From the NCBI GenBank assembly GCA_934309475.1, contig CAKRDK010000005.1, forward strand, positions 1 to 64,000: a DNA stretch of 64,000 nt, given 5' to 3'. Below, piece after piece: positions 35,224-44,372 of the stretch (position 1 is the first letter of the stretch; each line of letters opens with the position of its first letter). Origin of the DNA: an uncultured Roseburia sp. Its GTDB lineage: Bacteria > Bacillota > Clostridia > Lachnospirales > Lachnospiraceae. The notes beneath the pieces are model-generated. The model saw only the letters and a list, made by a program, of their open reading frames with translations, made no database searches and was not told where the DNA came from. The position numbers were made by a program, and so were the translations under genes.

Positions 35224-36510
35224 TTACAGATAACATTCCACCAGATACTCTGCCCTGTTTTTCCACGTATGATGCTCTGACGCGGCATGATATCCACAAT
35301 CAGCCATCTCCTGCATGTGGGAAATGTGACCAAACAGGTCAAACACACGCTCCGGAAGCGTTGCCAGATCCTGCAGGGAAAACATGACAAGTTCCCTGCC
35401 ATCCGTAAATTCTCTTCTCATGTAGGTAGAATCATCGGTCACTACCGCCGCGCCTGCTAACATTCCGTTAAAAACACGGTCATGCGAGCCAGCCTTAAAC
35501 CAGGTCATCGTGTTCAGCACTATCTTAGAATCGTTCATCAACGGCAAAATTTGTGGTGCAAGCACTTTTCCCCCGTAGGTCAGGTGTGGATTGTCGCTCC
35601 ATTCACACTGGTTCCATCCTGTTCCGTATGCCGTCACCTGCACACCGCTCTCCACGAGAATCCGCACTGCCTGCTCCCTGAAAAATGAGGTCGCATAGGA
35701 ATCCACAAAACGCATTTTAACAATGATTTCCTGCAAACGTTCGTCCGAAACATCATTCCGTTTGCTTTTTACATACTCTTCGATTGCCTGTTCTGTCGTC
35801 TTCTGTGGGTTGTGTACTAAGTCACTTAGTACGCTCTGCATCATATCTTCGCCGTCAACTTCCCGGATAGATGACAAATCCGGTATCATTTTTGCCACAG
35901 TGTAAATCGGAAGTGCTCCCGCATAAAGCACATCGATGCCACGTTCTGCAATCGGCTTGTGTTTGCAGTGGAGTTCCACACCGGCATGCGGCAGAAAATC
36001 CACCTGATGAATATTTCGGAAAAACCGCCGGATATACTTCACATGATTCCGGTCTGTGCAAAGTACAATAGCTGTCTCCGGCGCATTACGAAGCGGTTTT
36101 TCATAGTGGAACGGATGATCCATCAGGATATTTAAGTATGGAATCCGGAAAAACTCCCAGAGATTCTCCGTCTCCTCTTCCACACAGAAATAGGTCTTGC
36201 CGCTCTTGGAACCGGATAACGAAAACTCCAGATTGTATCCTAAATTATTAAATGTCACCACCGCAAACTGCTGTGACAAATCCACACCCTTTAATGCATC
36301 CAGCTCCGCTTGTGTCAGTTGCGAATAACTTTTGTTCCCCATGCCTGCCGTCTGCACCAGACGTGTGAACAATTTTTCCCGGCTTCTCTCCTGCTCCGCC
36401 GTATGATAAACAAACGCCCCATATCCCATTGCCGAAAAAGCGTCTATTAAATTATCGGTAAACAAATCCAGTGTGTCATAGACGCCCTGGAAGAAGATGA
36501 TAGTCTTCAA
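35224..36510 (-). CDS. Glycosyltransferase, divergent CgeB-like
   Basis: This encodes 428 residues with no signal peptide or membrane helix. The central ILMDHPFHYEKPLRNAP and the C-terminal IVLNTMTWFKAGSHDRVFNGMLAGAAVVTDDSTYM and CGYHAASEHHTWKNRAEYLVE blocks match the CgeB-like GT-B fold. It is a different branch from the 32860, 38633, 57588 and 58786 group and is closest in pattern to the protein at 55760-57487 (both have NxMTWxKxG). Donor and acceptor are unknown. It lies downstream of the frameshifted membrane gene after 42 bases and upstream of the Rpn insertion. Confidence 0.75.
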   Translation of the reverse strand: MKTIIFFQGVYDTLDLFTDNLIDAFSAMGYGAFVYHTAEQERSREKLFTRLVQTAGMGNKSYSQLTQAELDALKGVDLSQQFAVVTFNNLGYNLEFSLSGSKSGKTYFCVEEETENLWEFFRIPYLNILMDHPFHYEKPLRNAPETAIVLCTDRNHVKYIRRFFRNIHQVDFLPHAGVELHCKHKPIAERGIDVLYAGALPIYTVAKMIPDLSSIREVDGEDMMQSVLSDLVHNPQKTTEQAIEEYVKSKRNDVSDERLQEIIVKMRFVDSYATSFFREQAVRILVESGVQVTAYGTGWNQCEWSDNPHLTYGGKVLAPQILPLMNDSKIVLNTMTWFKAGSHDRVFNGMLAGAAVVTDDSTYMRREFTDGRELVMFSLQDLATLPERVFDLFGHISHMQEMADCGYHAASEHHTWKNRAEYLVECYL

Positions 36511-36552
36511 TTCGTTGCCCCCTCATTTTATTTTGCTTCTAGGTTGCCTCAC

Positions 36553-37315
36553 CTAATGTTTTTTCTTCTTTCTCTGCTTAATTATAACCTTATCTACACA
36601 AACCCAAATATTCTCTTCCTGACTATTTTTCTTAGAAGATTCATCATTATCATCAACATATTTCACTCCAGGTAATATCCCAATAAATCTTGCCAAACAC
36701 AATATTGTCATAAATAGTCCTACCAAAACTTCTGCCAAACCAATATAAAGGAGAATATTTTGCCTATTTTCGCCTAAGAAACTAGTATCCAGATTTGTAA
36801 AAAGTAGAAAACTACGCATGTAATAATCTCCAACCGAATTTGCTGTTCCAATTGTTAGTAAGTCAGATGATATATAAATTACAACAAACCATATTACAAA
36901 CTCAAATACATTATGTAATAATAAGACGATCATTCTAGTTGGAGATTTTATTTTATATTCTTTCCCTGCTTTTGAATCCCTATATGGTGCAAATAAAAGC
37001 ACATTTATCTGGTAAACTAATATCTCAAAACAACGCTCTACTGCATATATCATAAAAAAAACTAACCCACTCCCTACTTTCACAAAACGGTAGAGAAAAA
37101 CTTAATATGGTAGCCACTATTAAATTTCCAAGTACCCACACTTCAGGAAATAAATATTTATTTTTTTCATTTGTTAATTTTTTTATTGTATGTCTATCCA
37201 AAAATCCAATCCAGTAAAATACAGATATTTTGCTTAACCATTCAAATATTTCTGCCCACAAGTCTACAATAAATGTAACCGGTAAAGTTGTCTCTTCCTT
37301 CTGTTCCATATTCAC
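36553..37315 (-). pseudogene. Frameshifted integral membrane protein (two overlapping frames)
   Basis: Two overlapping minus frames (37315-37025 and 37083-36553) together read as one membrane protein of about 250 residues. The first ends after SFSLPFCESREWVSFF and the second continues SGLVFFMIYAVERCFEILVYQ. They join in frame if one T is removed from the T8 tract (plus-strand A8 at 37054-37061), giving ..VSFFMIYAVERCFE... The predicted protein has about four to five hydrophobic segments and a charged C-terminus ending KQRKKKKH; I do not recognise a family. The likely start is the ATG at 37309 after GGAG. The region is noticeably AT-rich compared with the ribosomal genes. Sequencing error, a true pseudogene and slippage-based phase variation are all possible. 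Confidence 0.6.
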
Positions 37316-37475
37316 ATTCTCCGCCTTCTATTTCTTATTTAAGAATTACATTACTTACTATCAAAAAGTTTCTTTTCTATATGTCTCCTGAATTGTTTAC
37401 TTCTGTAATTTGCTATATAACCGACATATTCACATCATTTTCATATACAACCTTTATCTTCTACATCTCTTCTTT

Positions 37476-38609
37476 TCATTTTAAACGTTCTTTTGCCGGT
37501 TTGTAATTTCCACATTTTTCATAATATTCCTCTGCTTGTTTCCTATTCCCCATACACTCCAAAACAACTCCCGCATTATAATATGCTAAAAAAGAATTAG
37601 CTCCAACCATACGATGTCTTCGAAAATGCGTTGCATGTAAAAAAGCATCTATCGCCTCTTCAAATCTTTCATTATTCATATAAACATGTCCCAACATAAT
37701 CCAAAAATCTGCTTCGTTTCCAAATTCCTTTTTCAATGTTTCAATGAAAATTGCCTCATTAGCCCTGCCTGTATTAATTAACGCATAGCCATATGATTCT
37801 ACCATATCAACTACATACTCAAGCCGAGGGTCTAAATCAAAAAAAAGTCCTCTTGCAAAAAAATCACATGCATCTATATAATTTCCTTCCATGTAATAAC
37901 TTTTTCCAAGTTGATACAGCAAATATGGTATTTCTTTCTCTTTCATGTTTACCACAGCCTTCTCTGGCTCTAATTCTATGTCATAACCCGCCTCCCGCAA
38001 TTCTACCAGCAGCAATTTTTCATTTCGTATAGCTTTTTTTCTTTTTTCTTCCTGCGATAAATCATATCCGACATGTTCCACCGAAATCGGTAAACAGTAA
38101 GTCTCATATGCTGTCTTATCAAACGCTTCTACCTGTTCATGAATACGTCCTATGTAGTGAAACTTTTTTCTGGAAAAAAGTCTTGAAACCCACTCCACAT
38201 TTTCCCGGCTTTTTTTATCCATGCTATTGCATATCTTAATTCTGCCAACCTTGTCTGGATATTGCATCACTATTTTTTCCAGTTTTTCCACATCAAACGG
38301 CTGCAAAAATTCATCACTATCAATAATTAGCACAAACTCATGACGTGCCTTTGAAATGGCATAATTTCGTGCCGCCGAAAAATCATCACACCACTCAAAA
38401 AAATCCGTCAAAAGGATTGTCTGCTCACAAAATCCACACTTGCCTTCTTGCTTTAGCATTTCTTCTAATTGACGCAATTCCTCCACGGTTCCATCCGTAG
38501 AACCGGTATCAACCACAACAACCTCAAATGGATACATCAATAAAGTTTTTACGCACTTTATCAGATTTTCTTTTTCATTTTTTGTTATGATACATACCGA
38601 TAACTTCAT
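37476..38609 (-). CDS. Family 2 glycosyltransferase with C-terminal TPR repeats
   Basis: This encodes 377 residues from MKLSVCIITKNEKENL at 38607-38609, after GGTGAAAAG; an upstream Met at 38627 is possible. The GT-A nucleotide-sugar site is clear (VVVDTGSTDGT, then NYAISKARHEFVLIIDSDEF with the metal-binding DSD). The C-terminal 180 residues form TPR-like helices (LLYQLGKSYYMEGNYIDACDFFARG, WIMLGHVYMNNERFEEAIDAFL). Such TPR-linked GT2 enzymes are common in bacterial protein-glycosylation and flagellar loci. It lies 23 bases after a CgeB-like gene. Confidence 0.85.
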   Translation of the reverse strand: MKLSVCIITKNEKENLIKCVKTLLMYPFEVVVVDTGSTDGTVEELRQLEEMLKQEGKCGFCEQTILLTDFFEWCDDFSAARNYAISKARHEFVLIIDSDEFLQPFDVEKLEKIVMQYPDKVGRIKICNSMDKKSRENVEWVSRLFSRKKFHYIGRIHEQVEAFDKTAYETYCLPISVEHVGYDLSQEEKRKKAIRNEKLLLVELREAGYDIELEPEKAVVNMKEKEIPYLLYQLGKSYYMEGNYIDACDFFARGLFFDLDPRLEYVVDMVESYGYALINTGRANEAIFIETLKKEFGNEADFWIMLGHVYMNNERFEEAIDAFLHATHFRRHRMVGANSFLAYYNAGVVLECMGNRKQAEEYYEKCGNYKPAKERLK

Positions 38610-38632
38610 CTTTTCACCGCTCTCCATCTAAT

Positions 38633-39799
38633 TTACTTTTCAATATTTTCTGCAACAATGCGAAATATTCTCTTCCATGTACATGTGTAGTCAAACTGCT
38701 CGCATACTTTTTTCTGTCCGTTTCGAGCAATCTCCATCCGTTCTTCCTCGTGTTCCAAATAGTACTGAATTTTCTCAAGCAACTCCTGGCGGCTATGATA
38801 TAACACCACTTCTTTTCCATCTTCAAAATACTCGGCCAGCTCCGGCTGATAGTTTGACACCAAAAAACCTCCGGCACACATAATATCCAGACAACGGAGA
38901 CTTATTCCAGACTGTATACTTCGTAGCGTAATATTAACATTCACCTTACTTTGAAAAAAAGCCCTTGGCATCTGCGTTTCATAGTCAATATATCCATGTG
39001 GTATAATTTGCGGAAGCGCTGCCGTACCTGACTGCGTATACAGATGCGTTTGAAAATGCTCAGACAGCACTTTCAAAATTGCAGTTCGTTCTATCACCGT
39101 CATTTTTTTTCGAATCATGTGAAACATGATTTGTTCATCCGACAGGAAAAGTTCTTTTTCCAACTGAAACTCTACTTTTTCAAGAAGCTTCTGCATAAAT
39201 TCCTGCGGCATAATCTCTTCTATGATATCCGCCCCAAAAAATTTCAACTGAACATCCATAAGCGCTCGTAAATAAGCCTTTTCATACTCACTCAATCCGT
39301 CAATCTGATCCAGAAAATTATTTTCATCTGTATATAACGTGCCCAAAAATGTCACATCTCTCTCAAACTCCGGCTTCTCACACCCGATTATCCGTCCCAC
39401 TCTTTTCACATTTACTGCCAATGGCATGTGAAAAATATTTTTCACGCCCTCTGCCCTCATCTTTTCTACTTCTAAACGGTCAAAATGAAATATAAAATTA
39501 TACGGATTATAAATCATCTCCGAATACATAGCAAGACATGGCGAATCATACACCCATGCAATATAAGGCAGCTTCTTCCGAAATGCCACCTTGGATAAGA
39601 CTGGAAGATAATCAGCTCCGACAATACACGCAATCTCATGGGAATCTATATTGCTCTCTATCTTAGATATAAATTCTGCATCCGACAAATAATTTTTCAC
39701 CTGATATTCAAACAGATACACCTCATGCCCAAGTTCCCGTAGCGTTTCTACCATATCATTTTTTGTTACTTCGCCCCATGAATGAAACAGTATTTTCAT
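38633..39799 (-). CDS. CgeB-like glycosyltransferase (DUF3880 / Glyco_trans_1_2 type)
   Basis: This encodes 388 residues. MKILFHSWGEVTKNDMVETL leads into the LPYIAWVYDSPCLAMYSEMIYNPYNFIFHFDR block, then SGISLRCLDIMCAGGFLVSNYQPELAEYF and HEEERMEIARNGQKKVCEQF. This is the same architecture as the proteins at 32860, 57588 and 58786, with related but not identical acceptor-domain sequences. It overlaps the preceding LicD gene by four bases (ATGA), which indicates translational coupling. Cytoplasmic; sugar unknown. Confidence 0.82.
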   Translation of the reverse strand: MKILFHSWGEVTKNDMVETLRELGHEVYLFEYQVKNYLSDAEFISKIESNIDSHEIACIVGADYLPVLSKVAFRKKLPYIAWVYDSPCLAMYSEMIYNPYNFIFHFDRLEVEKMRAEGVKNIFHMPLAVNVKRVGRIIGCEKPEFERDVTFLGTLYTDENNFLDQIDGLSEYEKAYLRALMDVQLKFFGADIIEEIMPQEFMQKLLEKVEFQLEKELFLSDEQIMFHMIRKKMTVIERTAILKVLSEHFQTHLYTQSGTAALPQIIPHGYIDYETQMPRAFFQSKVNVNITLRSIQSGISLRCLDIMCAGGFLVSNYQPELAEYFEDGKEVVLYHSRQELLEKIQYYLEHEEERMEIARNGQKKVCEQFDYTCTWKRIFRIVAENIEK

Positions 39800-40704
39800 G
39801 TTATTTCTCCAATCTTTTGAAAATACTCCTCCTGTTTTTTATAAAACGGATAGGAATGACCACATTTTTTATGCTGTGGAATCATATAATCACCATACAG
39901 TTTTGTCAATAATTCATCGTAACCACTCGGGACTGCAATTGTAATGTTCTCAAATGGCATCTCCACCGTTCCCTCAAACCATTTTTTATCTAACTGATAA
40001 TCCCACGTCATCGTAACATTTCTATAATATGTAGTCAAATAATCGCTCTCCTCCTCCAACGGGAGCGATGCAATCTGATCCGCTAACCTCCAAAGCTGCA
40101 TCCTCAGTGTATCATTCCTCATCAGTTTTACCCTACATAATTCCTCAATCTGAGGGAGCACCTCCTGCAACTCACCGCTTGCCTCCAACTCCTCAAAACG
40201 GTTTGCCATATCATAGACAGCACCGTAAAGATGTTTCACTGTATCTGCAAGTTCTCTATCACGCGGTACATAATGCAATGGAAAAATGTCAATTCCCGCA
40301 ACATATGGAAATCCATAAAACTGTTTCGTACGTTCCGAATCTGGATAGGAGCGCTTTGCATTTGATACACTTGCCCATGGCTGTCTGTGGCTTTTTGAAG
40401 TGTACATACTACTGATTCCAAAGGTCTCAGGCAGTTCTCCCGGCAAGACTTCCAACAATTTTCGGTAATCCTCATATTTCAATGCGATATCCACATCATC
40501 ATCCCATGGTATATAGCCATGATGACGCACAGTTCCAAGAAGTGTTCCGTAATAAGCATAATATGTCAGATTATATTTTTTACACACAGCAATTACACGT
40601 GACAAAACATCAAGTTCTGTCGCCCATGCACGTTTCATCATCTCACTGATTATAAAGCCATTTCGCTCTTCCTCTTTAAAAAAATCAGGTTTAAACTCCA
40701 ACAT
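39796..40704 (-). CDS. LicD family phosphotransferase (copy 1)
   Basis: This encodes 302 residues. The LicD nucleotidyltransferase-fold signature is seen as YYAYYGTLLGTVRHHGYIPWDDDVDIAL (about residues 47-75), with the metal-binding WDDDVD. LicD proteins move phosphocholine, or in other pathways phosphoribitol or phosphonates, from a CDP/CMP donor onto sugar hydroxyls. It pairs with the related LicD at 40719, 14 bases upstream, sharing EERNGF..MMKRAWA near the N-terminus, so the two arose by duplication. With the phosphonate genes in the same run, a phosphonate donor is plausible (inference). Confidence 0.88.
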   Translation of the reverse strand: MLEFKPDFFKEEERNGFIISEMMKRAWATELDVLSRVIAVCKKYNLTYYAYYGTLLGTVRHHGYIPWDDDVDIALKYEDYRKLLEVLPGELPETFGISSMYTSKSHRQPWASVSNAKRSYPDSERTKQFYGFPYVAGIDIFPLHYVPRDRELADTVKHLYGAVYDMANRFEELEASGELQEVLPQIEELCRVKLMRNDTLRMQLWRLADQIASLPLEEESDYLTTYYRNVTMTWDYQLDKKWFEGTVEMPFENITIAVPSGYDELLTKLYGDYMIPQHKKCGHSYPFYKKQEEYFQKIGEIT

Positions 40705-40718
40705 TCTTCTGTTCTCTC

Positions 40719-41675
40719 TTATTCTGTAATGTAGAATCTTTCTCCGGATATTCCGTTTACCTTTAAATATTGCCGCAACAATTCTCGCTGTTCCTTATAA
40801 AACGGATATGCATGTCCATCCTTTCTGATATATGGAATCATATACTCCCCATATTTTGCTTTTAAAATCTCATCATAGCCAACTGGAACCGGAATCTGAA
40901 TTGTCTCAAACGGCATCATAACTGCACTGTCATAAGCCTGTTTGCTATAAATATAATTTTTGCCACATAGTATTTTTACAGGCATTCCCATATTATCTGC
41001 GTCATCTTTCTCATACATTGCACACAATCTTTCAGCAAGACAATACAATTGATACTGCATAGGTTTTTTATCTTCCCATTTTACACCACATAACTGCGCT
41101 ATCTGGTTTGTCATTTTTCCAACTTCCTCTAAATCAGCATCCTCTAACCCATACAGTTGAGCTGTATGAAGCACAATGTCCAACAACTTCAATTGAACAT
41201 CTGCTTCTTCTGTATCACGTGGAAGATAGTCCACCGGAAAAACATCTATTCCAACTGCATATGGGCACCCATGATATTTTTCTAAATGCTCCTCATCTAA
41301 CTGAATACTTCTACTGTTCACCACTCGTGTTAATAAATCAGTAAATGTTGGCTCGGTATGAATATTCAACACTGCAAACTCTTTCGGCAAATCACGTTCC
41401 ACCACCGAAATAAATTTCATGTAATCCTCACGTCTCATACAAATATCAAGATCATCATCCCATGGAATAAACCCCTTATGACGAACGGCTCCTAACATTG
41501 TACCGTATTCTGCGAAATATTGTATTTCATTTTTTTCACAGACCTTCTGCACTTCCAAAAGAACCTCAATCTGCGCTGCCCAGGCTCTTTTCATCATCGG
41601 TTCAATATAAAACCCATTTCGTTCCTCACCTTCAAAATAGGATTCCGGATACTGTGCTAAACATTGTATACTCAT
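40719..41675 (-). CDS. LicD family phosphotransferase (copy 2)
   Basis: This encodes 318 residues from MSIQCLAQYPESYF at 41673-41675, seven bases after AGGAG; the longer open frame overlaps the upstream gene and is rejected. The signature YFAEYGTMLGAVRHKGFIPWDDDLDICM is intact. It is a near neighbour and paralogue of the LicD at 39796 (shared EERNGFYIEPMMKRAWA, VGIDVFP and AYPFYKxQ regions). The pair follows the CDP-glycerol-phosphotransferase-like gene after 40 bases. Predicted to decorate the glycan with a phosphoryl or phosphonyl group. Confidence 0.88.
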   Translation of the reverse strand: MSIQCLAQYPESYFEGEERNGFYIEPMMKRAWAAQIEVLLEVQKVCEKNEIQYFAEYGTMLGAVRHKGFIPWDDDLDICMRREDYMKFISVVERDLPKEFAVLNIHTEPTFTDLLTRVVNSRSIQLDEEHLEKYHGCPYAVGIDVFPVDYLPRDTEEADVQLKLLDIVLHTAQLYGLEDADLEEVGKMTNQIAQLCGVKWEDKKPMQYQLYCLAERLCAMYEKDDADNMGMPVKILCGKNYIYSKQAYDSAVMMPFETIQIPVPVGYDEILKAKYGEYMIPYIRKDGHAYPFYKEQRELLRQYLKVNGISGERFYITE

Positions 41676-41715
41676 TTCAATTCTCCTCACTAGTTCTTCT
41701 TTTTCTCTTATCCTG

Positions 41716-43209
41716 CTACAAATCCTGCCAGACGTTTTTCCAAATAAGTTCTCCTGCTTTTCCATCCGCATCAAAAACTATATTATGAAACTCTTCTTTG
41801 CGATATACCTTCAGTGGATCTATCCCTTTGATTATCGCATCTACAAATGTTTCCGGTTCAACACTACTCTCCCAGTATACCGTTTGCAAATCCTTGCTTT
41901 CTAACACTTTCTTCAATTGAGAAATCTCATCTTTTGATTCTATGTTCAGTTTTCTGCGCTCTGATTCGTGCAAAGAAATCTCCCTAATATAAATCGGCTT
42001 TCCGGTAATTCCAAACATTGTCACCAATGAGCTCCAGTCTCCTATGTAACCATCTGCAAGCGCAAGTGCCAGATGTGGGTCATTTGTCTCATCATATACT
42101 CCATTTTCAAGTTCCTGAAATTCGAGAATCAATTTCCGGTAATCGCCCAGAATTCCCGGATTCATAGATTTAATTGTTTCCAGACTTAACGGATGCGGCC
42201 TCCATAAGATAGCCGCCTCCCGACGCTGTGAAAAAATTTTTATCAGATGTCTAATTTCCTCAATTGCCCTCTCTCCGTCATTAATTAACGGATTCAAATG
42301 TGTATTCAGTAGAAAGACTTTCCTTCCCCCCAACGCTTTTTCCCATACTGATGGCAACTTAGGTGGATTTTTCACACTCTTGATTACCGCGTCAATCTTC
42401 GGCGAACCGCTTACTATAATTTTTTCAGGATTCTGATATTTAATATATGTCTTACGCACCCGCTCCGACTGTACATAAACACGCCATGCATTTTTCGCAC
42501 CAGGTGTCATACAATAAATATCATTTACCTCACCACAACATACTTTATATGGAATATATACCAGGTGTTCCGTGTATTTTATCAATTCCCTGCTAAAATA
42601 TTTTTCTGGCAATGAAGTAACACGATTCGTATCATCATATGGATTATGAATAAAAATAACATCCGGCATATTATCTTCTATTGCGTATTCACGATAATCT
42701 GTAATCGGAACCTGTTTTGCAAATTCCTCTCCTTCATATGTCATCTCAAGTTCCGTTCTGTCCTCATTTACATGATAATATGGAACCGGTATAACCCGAA
42801 CATCACATTCCTTATTCTGGATTGCAGCAGCGTAAATGCTTTCCAGACTATCCCACATAGATATCTTGTACGGTAAAAAAACAATCTCGTAACACCCTGG
42901 TAAAACACGTTTCATTTCTTCTTCAATGTCCACGCACAATGACTGCGCCGCAGTCCAGACTGTATCATCCATCTCTTCTCTCAAACTTAACTGGTAAAAA
43001 TATTCCGCCAATGTTGAAAGTTGTCCCACAAATGCCTCGCATTCCGGAACAACCTTTTCCACTTTGGTTCCGATACAGATGACAGCATCCTGCATAGAGG
43101 TCAGATATGCAACCCTGTCCTCCCATTGTATCGGCTCCTTTACAATATTTAATCCATTACAAACCATCTGAAATAATTGTGTCAGTTCATTTTTTAATCG
43201 TTTACTCAT
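41716..43209 (-). CDS. CDP-glycerol glycerophosphotransferase-like protein
   Basis: This encodes 497 residues. The N-terminal 150 residues are helical and unassigned. The C-terminal part has a GT-B-like layout seen in TagB/TagF enzymes: IYCMTPGAKNAWRVYVQSE, ..IVSGSPKIDAV, ILWRPHPL (conserved RPHP) and ALADGYIGDWSSLVTMFGITGKP (in place of the usual D..SS..E). TagF-type enzymes transfer glycerol phosphate from CDP-glycerol in wall teichoic acid synthesis. No tagD or other teichoic genes are nearby, so the donor could be another CDP- or CMP-activated group, such as the phosphonate made by this operon. It lies 18 bases after the iron alcohol dehydrogenase. Confidence 0.75.
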   Translation of the reverse strand: MSKRLKNELTQLFQMVCNGLNIVKEPIQWEDRVAYLTSMQDAVICIGTKVEKVVPECEAFVGQLSTLAEYFYQLSLREEMDDTVWTAAQSLCVDIEEEMKRVLPGCYEIVFLPYKISMWDSLESIYAAAIQNKECDVRVIPVPYYHVNEDRTELEMTYEGEEFAKQVPITDYREYAIEDNMPDVIFIHNPYDDTNRVTSLPEKYFSRELIKYTEHLVYIPYKVCCGEVNDIYCMTPGAKNAWRVYVQSERVRKTYIKYQNPEKIIVSGSPKIDAVIKSVKNPPKLPSVWEKALGGRKVFLLNTHLNPLINDGERAIEEIRHLIKIFSQRREAAILWRPHPLSLETIKSMNPGILGDYRKLILEFQELENGVYDETNDPHLALALADGYIGDWSSLVTMFGITGKPIYIREISLHESERRKLNIESKDEISQLKKVLESKDLQTVYWESSVEPETFVDAIIKGIDPLKVYRKEEFHNIVFDADGKAGELIWKNVWQDL

Positions 43210-43227
43210 GCTTATTTCTCCATCGGT

Positions 43228-44358
43228 TTATTCATAGGTTTCTTCTAAAATCTCAATCACGTCCTGTTGCGAAAATGCAACCGGGTTATTATCCATTCTT
43301 CCTAGTGTAAACGTATGCTGTGCAATCTGTGGTATGTCCTCTCGCCCGACACCATAGTCTTTCAGTTTCAATGACATTACACCTTTACTTATCTGCTCTA
43401 AAAATCCCCGAACACCGCCAAATTTTTCAAACAAAGCAAACAACTCATCCTCTTCCGGAAATGCACCCCGATTTCGATCCGCCACCTGTGCAAGTGTCAT
43501 TGCCACACCCACACCATGTGGAATCTGATATTGCATGGTCAATGGATACGATATCGAATGACTTGCCGTTGTCCGTGTCATGGAAAACGCCAGTCCCGAC
43601 AATACAGATGCCAGACACTGTTTTTCCCGAAGTATCAAATCTGTTGGCTGCTCCACAATTTTATTTAAGGCCTTAGTTGTAATTGAAATTGACTGTCTTG
43701 CAAGTGCACGCACCATGGGATTTGTCTTTTTAGACCAATATGCCTCCATAGCATGTGCCATAGAATCAAGCCCTGTTGAAATGGTAAGCTCTGCATTCGC
43801 TTTCGCCGTAAACTCCGGCACAAGCAATGCTACATCCGGTTTCAGACGATTATGGTCAATGGAATATTTACACTTCTTATCCTTATCCCATATGGTTGCC
43901 CATTTCGTCACTTCTGCACCGGTTCCCGCTGTTGTTGGAACTGCGATAATATCAATCGCATTTGTGTAGATTTCTTTTTTCTGCAAAAGTTCCGTAATTT
44001 TTTCCACAGATTCGACTACACCCTTACGATAAAATGCCTTGATACCTTTTGCAAAATCAATTGCGCTCCCACCACCAATTGCCAGAATCGCCTGTGGAGT
44101 TGTCTGCTGTAACATTATAAGCCCCTCATGCAAACTTTCCTGCGTTGGATATGTTACAGATTCCTTCACCCATACCACCTTGCACTGTGCTTGCAATTTC
44201 CGAACAAACTCCTGCAATCCATACCGCTTTACTGCTGATTCTGATGCCACCAACATCATTGTTTCATAGCCATATGCTAAAATTGTTTTCTGCATTTCAG
44301 TCACATTTGTAAATTGAATATTCACCTTGCAAAAGTCATCAAACTCCATTTTTTCCAT
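43228..44358 (-). CDS. Iron-containing alcohol dehydrogenase, predicted phosphonoacetaldehyde reductase
   Basis: This encodes 376 residues of a type III alcohol dehydrogenase. The cofactor site GGGSAIDFAKG (about residue 97) and AVPTTAGTGAEVTKW (about 139) are present, as are metal ligands in DSMAHAMEAYW (about 198) and HSISYPLTMQYQIPHGVG (about 267-282). In phosphonate pathways this family (PhpC, FomC) reduces phosphonoacetaldehyde to 2-hydroxyethylphosphonate. The same operon has the enzymes that make phosphonoacetaldehyde and no obvious 2-aminoethylphosphonate transaminase. I therefore predict 2-hydroxyethylphosphonate as product. Substrate assignment is by context; family assignment is certain. 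Confidence 0.85.
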   Translation of the reverse strand: MEKMEFDDFCKVNIQFTNVTEMQKTILAYGYETMMLVASESAVKRYGLQEFVRKLQAQCKVVWVKESVTYPTQESLHEGLIMLQQTTPQAILAIGGGSAIDFAKGIKAFYRKGVVESVEKITELLQKKEIYTNAIDIIAVPTTAGTGAEVTKWATIWDKDKKCKYSIDHNRLKPDVALLVPEFTAKANAELTISTGLDSMAHAMEAYWSKKTNPMVRALARQSISITTKALNKIVEQPTDLILREKQCLASVLSGLAFSMTRTTASHSISYPLTMQYQIPHGVGVAMTLAQVADRNRGAFPEEDELFALFEKFGGVRGFLEQISKGVMSLKLKDYGVGREDIPQIAQHTFTLGRMDNNPVAFSQQDVIEILEETYE

Positions 44359-44372
44359 CCGTCTGTTCCTCT

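Noticed and set aside
41716..43209. Wall teichoic acid locus on the basis of the TagF-like protein
   Set aside because: No tagO, tagA, tagD, export genes or LCP ligase are seen nearby; the surrounding genes are phosphonate and LicD genes.
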